Shown: positions 1-5,845 of the stretch, one piece after another
How the letters are laid out: every line of letters starts with the position of its first letter
Numbering within the stretch: the stretch's first letter is position 1
IMG/VR virus record: IMGVR_UViG_3300042473_000438
Location: 1-26,191 of that record
DNA length: 26,191 nt
Reading direction: 5' to 3' (one strand)
Source: a virus
Notes under the pieces: generated by a model
What the model saw: the letters and a program-made list of their open reading frames with translations, nothing else
The model's database searches: none
What the model was told of the DNA's origin: nothing
Made by a program: the position numbers and the translations under genes

Positions 1-221
1 AGGGCATATACCCATGATAGAGCGTCCATTTGGCCTTCCCAGTATTTACGCTCCATAGAATCCATTGCCTCTTCTGTATATTCTTCTTGCTCAACAGCGG
101 CATTGTATTCTTTTTCAGCCTCAAGCATGAGGTTTTTAAGTTCACCGTGTAGGATGTCAGTTCCTGACTCTCCCATATCAATCAGTTTCTGTAGTCTTGG
201 TTCTAGGGTTGTATTCATCAT
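1..221 (-). CDS. small acidic protein, C-terminus cut by window edge
   Basis: An open frame starts at ATG 221 (MMNTTLEPRL...) and runs off the left end of the window, so only about 73 residues are visible. The visible part is acidic and helical, rich in Glu, Leu and Met, with no signal peptide or membrane segment. Its ATG lies 2 nt beyond the stop codon of the gene at 224-430, so it is probably the last visible member of the same leftward operon. Function unknown. Confidence 0.7.
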   Translation of the reverse strand, partial: MMNTTLEPRLQKLIDMGESGTDILHGELKNLMLEAEKEYNAAVEQEEYTEEAMDSMERKYWEGQMDALSWVYA

Positions 222-223
222 AG

Positions 224-430
224 TTATATTCTACCCTCTAGCACTGACAAGAAATGGCGGGTAGCAATAAGTTCACCTGTATTATGCATGTCCTCAATCT
301 CTAGGTCACGATACTCATCAGAGTCATAGTCACCCTCAAATGTGTCCATGAGGTTTTGTAGTTTCTCAGCGTCCTGTAGGAGACTAATCTCATGCAGGCG
401 TACATATTCTTTGAATGTATTTAGGTCCAT
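224..430 (-). CDS. small acidic hypothetical protein (68 aa)
   Basis: The start is the only early ATG. The protein is strongly acidic (stretch EGDYDSDEYRDLEIED near residues 33-48) and mostly helical, with no Cys and no membrane segment. It is packed 1 nt after the stop of the gene at 432-635 and just before the truncated gene at 1-221, which is typical operon spacing. I do not recognise the family. Acidic mini-proteins like this are common in early regions of phages that infect Actinobacteria, where some bind host proteins, but nothing here shows a target. Confidence 0.75.
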   Translation of the reverse strand: MDLNTFKEYVRLHEISLLQDAEKLQNLMDTFEGDYDSDEYRDLEIEDMHNTGELIATRHFLSVLEGRI

Positions 431-431
431 A

Positions 432-635
432 CTATAAAGTATACGGGTTTGAGTTGATTTTTACAACTTGTGGAGATGTGACTTCTATCACAGGCTGATA
501 CGCAGGGGATGAGCCAATACCAATAACCATTCCTCTAGCGCAAATACAGTCAGGATCTACCCTTGGTATCTCCAGGGCAGTGACCTCAATAAGAGCATCA
601 CAGTTAGTACATACATAGTCATGCTTAGTCCACAT
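432..635 (-). CDS. small putative zinc-binding protein (67 aa)
   Basis: I choose the ATG at 635 (MWTKHDYVCTNC...) over the in-frame ATG at 671. The 635 start has AAAGGAG about 10 nt upstream and overlaps the end of the previous gene by only 11 nt. A CxxC pair (CTNC, residues 8-11) and a later CIC pair suggest a small zinc ribbon. The C-terminal half is beta-rich, with several Val/Ile/Pro. Function unknown; it belongs to the leftward operon driven from about 850. Confidence 0.65.
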   Translation of the reverse strand: MWTKHDYVCTNCDALIEVTALEIPRVDPDCICARGMVIGIGSSPAYQPVIEVTSPQVVKINSNPYTL

Positions 636-810
636 TATGAACATACTCCTTTGCCCACTCAGGTGCTTCACCTTCTACCCAATCTAATTTAACATCGAAA
701 TCTCCACCGCCTTCAGGCCATCCAGTTGTTACTACCAACTCTGTGCCGTCCTCAAAGAAGATTTGCTCAACAATTAAGCGATATGTGATTTCACGAGATT
801 CTATTTTCAT
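625..810 (-). CDS. small hypothetical protein (61 aa)
   Basis: The start at ATG 810 is supported by AAAGGA about 9 nt upstream and by a promoter at 841-863 that would give a leader of about 25 nt. The N-terminal half is beta-strand-like (ITYRLIVEQIFFEDGTELVV), followed by an acidic, Trp-containing tail. It is the first gene of the operon running leftward through 1-221. No known domain recognised. Confidence 0.75.
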   Translation of the reverse strand: MKIESREITYRLIVEQIFFEDGTELVVTTGWPEGGGDFDVKLDWVEGEAPEWAKEYVHNVD

Positions 811-840
811 AAGGGTCCTTTCTTTGTTGTGTATGTATTA

Positions 841-863
841 ATTATAGCGGGGACCACTGACAA
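841..863 (-). promoter_or_regulatory. TTGTCAG-class promoter A
   Basis: On the minus strand TTGTCA (863-858) is followed by exactly 11 bp and then a perfect TATAAT (846-841). One of nine sites in this window with the same box, orientation and spacing. It fires toward the gene at 625-810. Confidence 0.7.
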
Positions 864-864
864 A

Positions 865-1071
865 TTAGTCCTCTATGTATTCTACTAGGATTTGGTCTCT
901 TACCTCATCATATTTAACAAGACTATCAATGTCCTCAGCAAAGCGGGTAACTAGATAATCAACCTTATCATTATCACTCATATCTTCAGGACCATAGAGT
1001 TCAAACCCTATATCATTAGACATGGCATCATCTAGATCTATAATCTGCTCAATAGCAATTCTAACTTTCAT
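865..1071 (-). CDS. small acidic hypothetical protein (68 aa)
   Basis: ATG 1071 overlaps the TAA of the upstream gene (TAATG), indicating translational coupling. The protein is highly acidic (many Asp and Glu: DLDDAMSND, EDMSDNDK), probably helical, with no Cys and no membrane span. It is the last gene of the four-gene operon that begins at 1479. Family not recognised. Confidence 0.75.
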   Translation of the reverse strand: MKVRIAIEQIIDLDDAMSNDIGFELYGPEDMSDNDKVDYLVTRFAEDIDSLVKYDEVRDQILVEYIED

Positions 1072-1160
1072 TAGTCCCCCTGATTAACTAAATAAGCACG
1101 AACTTCTTCAAGGGCATCAATAGCCTGTTCACATACAACAATCATATCTTCTCTAGTCAT
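1071..1160 (-). CDS. mini-protein (29 aa)
   Basis: This short frame (MTREDMIVVCEQAIDALEEV...) is linked at both ends: its ATG overlaps the TAA of the gene at 1160-1315, and its TAA overlaps the next ATG. Overlap at both ends is the best evidence that it is real. It looks like one amphipathic helix with a single Cys. Function unknown. Confidence 0.65.
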   Translation of the reverse strand: MTREDMIVVCEQAIDALEEVRAYLVNQGD

Positions 1161-1315
1161 TAGTCAAAGTACCCTTCTGCCCATAAGCCCTTTAAGAACT
1201 CATCTGCTTTATCTAAACCAGCATGGATTCTAAGTTGTGTGCTTGGTACTGATTTCTTAGATAGGACAACAGCCCTAATCATTTCATCTAAATCATCAAC
1301 GGTATAACCTAACAT
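1160..1315 (-). CDS. small hypothetical protein (51 aa)
   Basis: ATG 1315 overlaps the TGA of the upstream gene (TGATG) and GAGGAGAA lies just upstream. Sequence MLGYTVDDLDEMIRAVVLSKK... is helical. The pattern resembles short phage proteins with two helices, but I cannot name a family. Coupled in an operon with the genes on both sides. Confidence 0.7.
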   Translation of the reverse strand: MLGYTVDDLDEMIRAVVLSKKSVPSTQLRIHAGLDKADEFLKGLWAEGYFD

Positions 1316-1479
1316 CAGTTCTCCTCATCCCACCAGTATTTGACTATTGTATTTAAGGTAGTGTGAATTGCACAATCACAATCCCCACCGTTCATATTTT
1401 CCATGTATTCGAGATGTGCCTCATTGTCCATGTACATCTCATTGACTAGTTCGTCAATCGTTCTCATTGTTTGGGTCAT
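1315..1479 (-). CDS. small hypothetical protein, probably leaderless (54 aa)
   Basis: The frame starts at ATG 1479. The -10 TATAAT of promoter B ends exactly 6 nt before this ATG, so transcription would start at or next to the ATG and no Shine-Dalgarno is needed. A second possible start is Met5. The protein has Met-rich helices and a CDC pair (residues 34-36), so metal binding is possible but unproven. It is the first gene of the operon 1479 to 865. Confidence 0.7.
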   Translation of the reverse strand: MTQTMRTIDELVNEMYMDNEAHLEYMENMNGGDCDCAIHTTLNTIVKYWWDEEN

Positions 1480-1485
1480 AGATTA

Positions 1486-1508
1486 ATTATAGCGGAAGGG
1501 TCTGACAA
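1486..1508 (-). promoter_or_regulatory. TTGTCAG-class promoter B (leaderless start)
   Basis: TTGTCA (1508-1503), 11 bp, TATAAT (1491-1486) on the minus strand, then 6 nt to ATG 1479. Same class as promoter A, but placed to give a leaderless mRNA. Confidence 0.7.
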
Positions 1509-1678
1509 ATGCAATCCTGGGGGTTTTTTACAATGATCGTAAAGATTTTTTGGTTTGACATTTTGGGGATTTTTTTGATCCATCGTAATTTAATTTAAGA
1601 TTGACATTTTTATGTCCGATTTGTACTATTTGTCTGCACGTGCAAATTTTATGCATTGTGTTGCATTTTTATTTATTG
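1509..1678. other. non-coding region with a plus-strand promoter-like sequence and CACGTG
   Basis: No credible gene on either strand in 170 bp. The plus strand holds TTGACA (1601-1606), 17 bp, TACTAT (1624-1629), a good sigma-70-type promoter pointing toward the antisense strand of the tRNA gene. An ATGTCCGATTTGTAC element (1612-1626) lies in its spacer. CACGTG sits at 1637-1642 inside a 10-bp palindrome, and a weak hairpin (ATGCA...TGCAT) lies just past the tRNA 3' end. Confidence 0.5.
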
Positions 1679-1752
1679 CGATCCGTACGGGACTTGAACC
1701 CGTGACCTCCACCGTGACAGGGTGGCGAACTAACCAACTATTCTAACGGACC
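1679..1752 (-). tRNA. tRNA-Asp (GTC)
   Basis: The minus strand folds as a full cloverleaf: 7-bp acceptor stem with one G-U pair, GAAT/GTTC D-stem, anticodon stem CCACC/GGTGG with loop CTGTCAC (anticodon GTC), T-arm ACGGG-TTCAAGT-CCCGT and discriminator G73, which is the expected identity base for tRNA-Asp. The CCA end is not encoded. It lies only 4 nt past a hairpin element that follows the DUF932 gene, with no promoter between, so it is probably co-transcribed with that gene and processed out. Confidence 0.95.
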
Positions 1753-1756
1753 GTGT

Positions 1757-1780
1757 GAGCAGTTTTAATTCTTACTCAGG
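1757..1780 (-). repeat. 24-nt stem-loop element, copy 1
   Basis: In the minus-strand RNA, GAGTA pairs with TGCTC (one G-U) around an 11-nt loop, preceded by CCT. It starts 11 nt after the stop of the DUF932 gene and ends 4 nt before tRNA-Asp. One of six copies of identical length. Confidence 0.7.
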
Positions 1781-1791
1781 AATTTTTTTAG

Positions 1792-2808
1792 TTATGCAAT
1801 CTGCAAAGTGCTTTGCACAATTTTTAGCAAACGATTTTTTTCTGCATTGATAGCAGGGTCAAAACCACTTGCAGAAGCAAGGATAGATTCGTTAGAACCA
1901 CCACGAGCAGAACGGTACCAATCAAGGCGTTCAGTTAGTGCATTGAAAGCACCCCAAGCATTACCAGCAATCATGCCGTTAAACTCGCCTGTGTAGATGT
2001 CATTGATAACATCAACCTTGTTTTCCCACTTCTTGAAAGCACCCTTAGAATCTTTTTCTGGCTTAGGGTATGCAGCAAGAATGATGTCGTTAAATTGCTT
2101 AGCATTAACTTCTGTTTCAATCATTGCTTTTGCCATAAGGTCAAAAGAATCCATGTACTTATGAGCAAGACCAAGAGTCTCACGAGCAACGGCAACCTTA
2201 CCAGAAGCGGTCTGAGTGTGACGAATCTTGAAAGATTGCTTGACACCATTCTTTTTCTTAGTAGTGTTTAGTGCAAGGTTAAGAGTGTTAGCGCACACAA
2301 CACGAACAGGTGTAATGCTTGCTTGAATAGCGATTGAGCCGTCATGTGATGTGTTGATAAGTAAATAAGTCTTTACCTTATCCGCAACACCGTTAGGGTC
2401 TAGGACAGTTTCACGCTCTAGTGCTAATGCACCGAATACAACACGACCACCCTTGATTGAGCCAGCCGTTTCCCAACGACCTCCGCCGTCTAGAATGTTA
2501 TCGCCGAATGAGAATAAATCTTCATTCTGCATTACATGATAGCGCTCACCAACGACACCAAGAATGTCGGTCTGAGAGTTATCAGTAGGATTAGTACGCA
2601 AAACATACTGGTATGCCTTGTCGCTTGTTAGATGTGTAGGGGTTTCCAAATCTTCCAGACGAACATTCCAATTGTTTAGATTGGCAGCAGCAAGCATTTC
2701 GCTTGTTGTTTTTTCTTCTGTAAATACGGTACCCAATCCATGCCAAGCAGGTTCACGAAATGATGCGAATGAAGCCTTACCATTTTGTGATTCTAGTTCA
2801 TGTGCCAT
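1792..2808 (-). CDS. DUF932 / TIGR03299-type phage-plasmid protein (338 aa)
   Basis: The start is ATG 2808 (MAHELESQNGKASF...), because AAAGGAG lies about 8 nt upstream; the longer frame from 2886 has no such support and would read through the promoter. The N-terminal pattern with PAWHGLGTVF and later LRTNPTDNSQTDILGVVGERYHVMQNEDLFSFGDNI matches the DUF932 family found on phages and plasmids next to replication or early genes. Its biochemical role is unknown. Length is usual for the family. Promoter C drives it, and tRNA-Asp follows in the same transcript. Confidence 0.9.
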   Translation of the reverse strand: MAHELESQNGKASFASFREPAWHGLGTVFTEEKTTSEMLAAANLNNWNVRLEDLETPTHLTSDKAYQYVLRTNPTDNSQTDILGVVGERYHVMQNEDLFSFGDNILDGGGRWETAGSIKGGRVVFGALALERETVLDPNGVADKVKTYLLINTSHDGSIAIQASITPVRVVCANTLNLALNTTKKKNGVKQSFKIRHTQTASGKVAVARETLGLAHKYMDSFDLMAKAMIETEVNAKQFNDIILAAYPKPEKDSKGAFKKWENKVDVINDIYTGEFNGMIAGNAWGAFNALTERLDWYRSARGGSNESILASASGFDPAINAEKNRLLKIVQSTLQIA

Positions 2809-2839
2809 GAGTTTTCTCCTTTTTGTTGTTGTTAATCTA

Positions 2840-2862
2840 AGTATACACCGACGGTCTGACAA
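2840..2862 (-). promoter_or_regulatory. TTGTCAG-class promoter C
   Basis: TTGTCA (2862-2857), 11 bp, TATACT (2845-2840) on the minus strand, about 25 nt upstream of the DUF932 ribosome-binding site. Confidence 0.65.
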
Positions 2863-2909
2863 ATGCAAATCGGTATAGTTATACATGGGATAATTCGGAC
2901 ATTTCTTAA

Positions 2910-2941
2910 AGTGATCTTAATCACATGTGATCTTGATCATG
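2910..2941. promoter_or_regulatory. CRP/GlxR-like palindromes (two adjacent)
   Basis: AGTGA-N6-TCACA (2910-2925) is followed directly by the weaker TGTGA-N6-TCATG (2926-2941). The ideal site is TGTGA-N6-TCACA. They lie upstream of promoter C. Confidence 0.55.
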
Positions 2942-2959
2942 TGGATAACCTGTGGATAA
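2940..2959. promoter_or_regulatory. pair of DnaA-box sequences, 11 bp apart
   Basis: Two copies of TGTGGATAA (2940-2948 and 2951-2959) are perfect reverse complements of the consensus DnaA box TTATCCACA, in the same orientation one helical turn apart. CACGTG follows at 2969-2974. Confidence 0.6.
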
Positions 2960-2995
2960 CTTCTGCGCCACGTGGAATTTTTAAGGGAATTTAGG

Positions 2996-3019
2996 GAGCA
3001 GTTTAAAAACATGCTCAGG
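2996..3019 (-). repeat. 24-nt stem-loop element, copy 2
   Basis: GAGCA pairs with TGCTC perfectly around an 11-nt loop in the minus-strand RNA. It lies 18 nt after the stop of the gene at 3038-3457. A second palindrome, TAGTAG-N4-CTACTA (3026-3041), overlaps that stop codon. Confidence 0.7.
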
Positions 3020-3037
3020 TTTATTAGTAGCCCCCTA

Positions 3038-3457
3038 CTAAATATCTATTCTGTCAACACTGGATGACAAATAAGTTACCTCTTCACCATATGAGACTGA
3101 ATCAAAATCAATGTCATGAATTGCATTCTGTGCAGATTCCTCATCACGAGCATTAACTGTAATTGAATATTGAACGGTTACCTCTAGTTCAAATTCTTTT
3201 GATAATTCAAAACCGCAAATGTTTGCAATTTCTTCTGCAGTGCTTTCATCAATGGTACCGTGCTCCATTGCTTCCAAGGTCCACTCTTGCATTTCGTTAC
3301 GCATGCGAGAGCGCTCTGCAGCCTCGCCGTATGAGCGCTGAGTTACTGTTTGGATGTGCTCTTCAAGTTGCTGAATGCGCTTCTTGTTTTCTACTAATTG
3401 AGTTTCTAAAAACTCTCGTGTCATGTAGTGATTGTCTACTTTTGTTACTTGGTCCAT
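3038..3457 (-). CDS. coiled-coil hypothetical protein (139 aa)
   Basis: ATG 3457 has AAAGAGG upstream, and promoter D gives a leader of about 25 nt. Residues about 12-60 are a charged heptad-like coiled coil (ETQLVENKKRIQQLEEHIQ). The C-terminal 50 residues are beta-rich with a pattern (ELEVTVQYSITVNARDEESA) seen in many small phage proteins that end in a strand-helix-strand module. Function unknown. It is transcribed alone, and a stem-loop element follows its stop. Confidence 0.8.
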   Translation of the reverse strand: MDQVTKVDNHYMTREFLETQLVENKKRIQQLEEHIQTVTQRSYGEAAERSRMRNEMQEWTLEAMEHGTIDESTAEEIANICGFELSKEFELEVTVQYSITVNARDEESAQNAIHDIDFDSVSYGEEVTYLSSSVDRIDI

Positions 3458-3489
3458 GGGGGCCTCTTTCTGTTTGTTGGTTTACATTA

Positions 3490-3512
3490 ATTATACTGGG
3501 TACCACTGACAA
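3490..3512 (-). promoter_or_regulatory. TTGTCAG-class promoter D
   Basis: TTGTCA (3512-3507), 11 bp, TATAAT (3495-3490) on the minus strand. Here the box is part of a perfect 12-bp palindrome TGACAATTGTCA (3507-3518), which the other copies lack. Confidence 0.65.
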
Positions 3513-3532
3513 TTGTCAAGGGCCCTTGCGGG

Positions 3533-3556
3533 GAGCAGTTTAGGATCTTACTCAGG
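3533..3556 (-). repeat. 24-nt stem-loop element, copy 3
   Basis: GAGTA/TGCTC stem (one G-U) around an 11-nt loop on the minus strand. Unlike the other copies it does not follow a recognisable gene; it closes a 98-nt non-coding stretch whose other end is copy 4. Confidence 0.65.
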
Positions 3557-3654
3557 ATCATCATCTCAGGCATACCCACGCATCATGGCCTGGGGCTTAG
3601 CAGAGATGAAACTCCACTCTATTTATTTAGCCACGCATTTCTGTGGTCGTGGTT
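3557..3654 (-). other. non-coding stretch between two stem-loop elements (possible small RNA)
   Basis: No frame longer than a few codons exists here on the minus strand. ATGCGTGG occurs twice, and CCACG can pair with CGTGG around 3631-3652. Being bounded on both sides by the conserved 24-nt hairpin, it could be a processed RNA or a decayed gene. Weak evidence. Confidence 0.3.
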
Positions 3655-3678
3655 GAGTAGTTTAGCGACATACTCAGG
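3655..3678 (-). repeat. 24-nt stem-loop element, copy 4 (covarying stem)
   Basis: Here the stem is GAGTA/TACTC, a compensatory change from GAGCA/TGCTC in the other copies. This is direct evidence that the RNA (or DNA) pairing is conserved. It lies 15 nt after the stop of the gene at 3694-4116. Confidence 0.75.
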
Positions 3679-3693
3679 TCGTTTATTATCTAA

Positions 3694-4116
3694 TTATAGA
3701 TAACGGGCAACGGCTTGATAAGTTGATGTGGAAACTGTTTCCTCATCTGTCATCTTTAGGATACGAATAGCATTAGAGATTTCCTCTTTCTGCTCACGAT
3801 AGTTGTAGATAGACATTGACTCAAAATCCTTTACAGGCTCTTTAGGCAAGTCCTTCTCTGATACTGTGAGGTCGAAGTCAATGTTGAGTTGATTGTTCCA
3901 AGAACGGAAGTTAGTGCGGAAGTTTTCTGCCTTTTTGATGTTTGCTACCGCATAGTCAATAAGTTCCTTTTTCCACTTTTCGTGTTGCTTCTGATACTTT
4001 GCTTCATTTGCTTCTTGTGATGTGTAATTGACTTCTAGTGTAGCAAGTGCTTGCTCTAGTGCCTTGATTACCTTTGGTGTTGCGATTTTAACTGAGATTG
4101 CTTTCTGTCGTGCCAT
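3694..4116 (-). CDS. Lys/Glu-rich helical protein (140 aa)
   Basis: ATG 4116 is preceded by AAAAGGAAC. The protein is highly charged and mostly helical (residues 10-70 like a coiled coil: ALEQALATLEVNYTSQEANE), with no Cys, signal or membrane span. No promoter is visible between it and the gene at 4197-4361, so both are probably on one transcript from the promoter at 4407-4436, with stem-loop copy 5 between them. Family not recognised. Confidence 0.75.
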   Translation of the reverse strand: MARQKAISVKIATPKVIKALEQALATLEVNYTSQEANEAKYQKQHEKWKKELIDYAVANIKKAENFRTNFRSWNNQLNIDFDLTVSEKDLPKEPVKDFESMSIYNYREQKEEISNAIRILKMTDEETVSTSTYQAVARYL

Positions 4117-4158
4117 TGGGTCTGTTCCTTTTCTGTTTAGTTTGTTAGGGGGTTGGTT

Positions 4159-4182
4159 GAGCAGTTTGTATTCTTGCTCAGG
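4159..4182 (-). repeat. 24-nt stem-loop element, copy 5
   Basis: Perfect GAGCA/TGCTC stem and 11-nt loop, 14 nt after the stop of the 54-aa gene and before the 140-aa gene. Its place inside an apparent operon argues against a simple terminator role. Confidence 0.7.
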
Positions 4183-4196
4183 AATTAGTAATTAGA

Positions 4197-4361
4197 TTAC
4201 TTAGCCGTCCAAGTTGTATAGCGAGCCTGTCCATTGACATCTAACTTAACACGAACATTTCCGTTAGCCTGTGGGTTAATCTCTGTGATTACACCTGTGA
4301 CCTTTGACTTCTGTGTTGTGAAAGTATCGCCTACCTTGTAAGTTGCTGTTGCTACTGCCAT
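4197..4361 (-). CDS. small SH3/KOW-like beta protein (54 aa), paralogue 1
   Basis: The frame starts at ATG 4361. The core Y-K-V-G-D-T-F-T-T-Q-K (residues 8-18) and V-T-G-V-I align clearly with the protein of 4468-4638 (Y-Q-I-G-D-L-F-T-T-S-K, then V-T-G-R-I). The short beta-rich layout with an 'xVGDxF' turn suggests an SH3-like or KOW-like barrel; this fold is inference. A canonical promoter lies 46 nt upstream. Confidence 0.75.
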   Translation of the reverse strand: MAVATATYKVGDTFTTQKSKVTGVITEINPQANGNVRVKLDVNGQARYTTWTAK

Positions 4362-4406
4362 TTGTTTATTTCCTTTTCTGTTAGAGGGTTGTTTTCGTTA
4401 TACCTA

Positions 4407-4436
4407 AGTATAACATTTTGGGGATAAAAATGTCAA
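4407..4436 (-). promoter_or_regulatory. canonical sigma-70-type promoter
   Basis: Minus strand TTGACA (4436-4431), 18 bp, TATACT (4412-4407). No TTGTCAG box. Drives the genes at 4361-4197 and 4116-3694. Confidence 0.75.
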
Positions 4437-4467
4437 ATCCATTTCTGACATTTCTCACAATGTGAGA

Positions 4468-4638
4468 TTACTTAGATGTCTTAACCATAGCCAAGCGACG
4501 AGAGCCGTTTGCTAGTACGAGAGAAACTCTAGTAACCTTATTATTGATTGGTGAGAAACCTGCAATACGACCTGTAACGCCTGTCTTGCTTGTTGTGAAC
4601 AAATCACCAATTTGGTATGTGTATCCATGTAGTGTCAT
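4468..4638 (-). CDS. small SH3/KOW-like beta protein (56 aa), paralogue 2
   Basis: I choose ATG 4638 (MTLHGYTYQIGDLFTT...) because GAAAGG lies upstream and the promoter at 4675-4703 would sit inside any longer frame. It is a tandem paralogue of the 54-aa protein of 4197-4361. A 15-bp palindrome (TCTCAC-ATT-GTGAGA, 4453-4467) touches its stop codon and could form a short hairpin. Confidence 0.75.
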   Translation of the reverse strand: MTLHGYTYQIGDLFTTSKTGVTGRIAGFSPINNKVTRVSLVLANGSRRLAMVKTSK

Positions 4639-4674
4639 TTGGGTCTTGCCTTTCGTTGTGGGGGTTAATTGCTT

Positions 4675-4703
4675 ATAGTATAAGTATAGCAAAAAAATGT
4701 CAG
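4675..4703 (-). promoter_or_regulatory. sigma-70-type promoter
   Basis: Minus strand CTGACA (4703-4698), 17 bp, TACTAT (4680-4675), just upstream of the 56-aa gene. A CRP-like half-conserved palindrome, TGTGT-N6-TCACA, lies at 4732-4747, and CACGTG at 4789-4794. Confidence 0.6.
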
Positions 4704-4731
4704 AAATACCAATTTTGGGGGGGTTTTGGGG

Positions 4732-4747
4732 TGTGTCCTTAATCACA
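4732..4747. promoter_or_regulatory. CRP/GlxR-like palindrome
   Basis: TGTGT-CCTTAA-TCACA, one mismatch from TGTGA-N6-TCACA, upstream of the promoter at 4675-4703. The surrounding 4748-4870 holds CACGTG but no gene. Confidence 0.5.
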
Positions 4748-4870
4748 TCTTAACGGCGTGTCGCAACTTGACAAATGAAAGATTTTGCCACGTGCACCCT
4801 TTCACTGATATGCAAAGAATAAAAAAATAAACCAAAACAAAAATACAATTTGCATTTTGCTCATACTATC

Positions 4871-5593
4871 TCATTTCTTAGTTGCAGAAAAAATTATGTC
4901 ACTCTTAGAGTATACACAAAGTGAGCAAGAAACGCAAGCCGAGCCAGCCGATGAGATAAGTGGAATCTGTTTATTATTCTCAGGACACTTAGCAGCAGGG
5001 CGACCAATCATTTCTTTTACATCTGCTTGACCAATAGCAAAATTTTTAGCAAGGTATGCCATGCGAACACCGCTATTAATTTTTAGATCAACGGCAGTTT
5101 TAACATTCTCACTATCAGCAGAGAAGTACAAACTAAGATTAGGAATGTCCTTAAGGATAAGTGCAGCGCTCTTCACACGAGTGTATACCCAAAATTGAAT
5201 GTCAGGGTGCTTATCAATAACTACTTTCCATGCATAAGCATAGGTATCGTTAAAGAAGTCGCCGTCCCAGTGGATACGGAATAGCATAGGTGCCTTACGC
5301 TTTACACAATCAGCCTTGAATTCTGTGATCATCTCATTAAGTAAGCGCACCATGGTTTCACCGTCTGCGTCTTTAAGCAATTCCCAATTGTGCAATAGAT
5401 TTTTCTTTACTGTTGGAAAGACCTTTTCCAATTTGCCTGCATAGCAAACACTCTCGCAGACACTCGTTGCGCCAGGACATGAATAAGCCTTTCCTGCGGG
5501 TAGTCCGAATGTGTTAGCAATACTTGCTTGCTTTCCGTTAGGTGTGACAAGGTTAGCCACCTTTCTATCTTTTGAGCGTAGTAGTTTAGTCAT
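4871..5593 (-). CDS. GP88-like Cys-cluster phage protein (240 aa)
   Basis: ATG 5593, with AAAGAGG upstream. Near the N-terminus three Cys are spaced CX6CX3C (C39, C46, C50) in the setting CPGATSVCESVCYAGK. Near the C-terminus there is a CP-N motif and a CVSCSLC cluster. This pattern resembles 'Gene product 88' (PF17338), known from mycobacteriophages, and recalls metal or Fe-S cluster proteins such as radical-SAM folds; the fold is inference and the role is unknown. A hydrophobic core (LFRIHWDGDFFND, FWVYTRVKSA) lies between the clusters. Promoter G is directly upstream. Confidence 0.75.
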   Translation of the reverse strand: MTKLLRSKDRKVANLVTPNGKQASIANTFGLPAGKAYSCPGATSVCESVCYAGKLEKVFPTVKKNLLHNWELLKDADGETMVRLLNEMITEFKADCVKRKAPMLFRIHWDGDFFNDTYAYAWKVVIDKHPDIQFWVYTRVKSAALILKDIPNLSLYFSADSENVKTAVDLKINSGVRMAYLAKNFAIGQADVKEMIGRPAAKCPENNKQIPLISSAGSACVSCSLCVYSKSDIIFSATKK

Positions 5594-5735
5594 GAGGGCC
5601 TCTTTCTTTCTTTAATTCTATCATGAGGGACTGACATTTTTTTCTGTCATATTTCTTTTTATTGGGTACGGCAGAGGCAGCATTGCTACGGCGTAGTTCC
5701 ATTAGCCGTCTTAATTCCTCTTTATTTTTCTTCAT
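5586..5735 (-). CDS. small basic protein, leaderless (49 aa)
   Basis: The frame MKKNKEELRRLMELRRSN... is very rich in Lys and Arg, so nucleic-acid binding is plausible. Its ATG (5735) lies exactly 6 nt after the -10 of a canonical promoter (5742-5770), giving a leaderless mRNA. Its stop overlaps the start of the GP88-like gene. Promoter G for that gene sits inside this frame. Family not recognised. Confidence 0.6.
   Translation of the reverse strand: MKKNKEELRRLMELRRSNAASAVPNKKKYDRKKCQSLMIELKKERGPHD
5615..5637 (-). promoter_or_regulatory. TTGTCAG-class promoter G
   Basis: ATGTCA (5637-5632), 11 bp, TAGAAT (5620-5615) on the minus strand, directly upstream of the GP88-like gene and within the basic-protein frame. 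Confidence 0.55.
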
Positions 5736-5741
5736 GTAACA

Positions 5742-5770
5742 ATCTTAGCATACAGGGGGAAAAATGTCAA
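5742..5770 (-). promoter_or_regulatory. canonical promoter with leaderless start
   Basis: TTGACA (5770-5765), 17 bp, TAAGAT (5747-5742), then 6 nt to ATG 5735, on the minus strand. Confidence 0.7.
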
Positions 5771-5779
5771 TTTCTTAAA

Positions 5780-5795
5780 TGTGATAAATCTCACA
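5780..5795. promoter_or_regulatory. CRP/GlxR-like palindrome (perfect)
   Basis: TGTGA-TAAATC-TCACA. CACGTG follows at 5803-5808. It lies upstream of the promoter at 5742-5770. Confidence 0.6.
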
Positions 5796-5845
5796 TACGA
5801 CACACGTGCATTTTTGTGCGGGGAAGCACACAAAAATACTTTTAA

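Noticed and set aside
2618-2878. Plus-strand frame opposite DUF932
   Set aside because: Antisense shadow of a well-supported gene; no promoter or ribosome-binding site.
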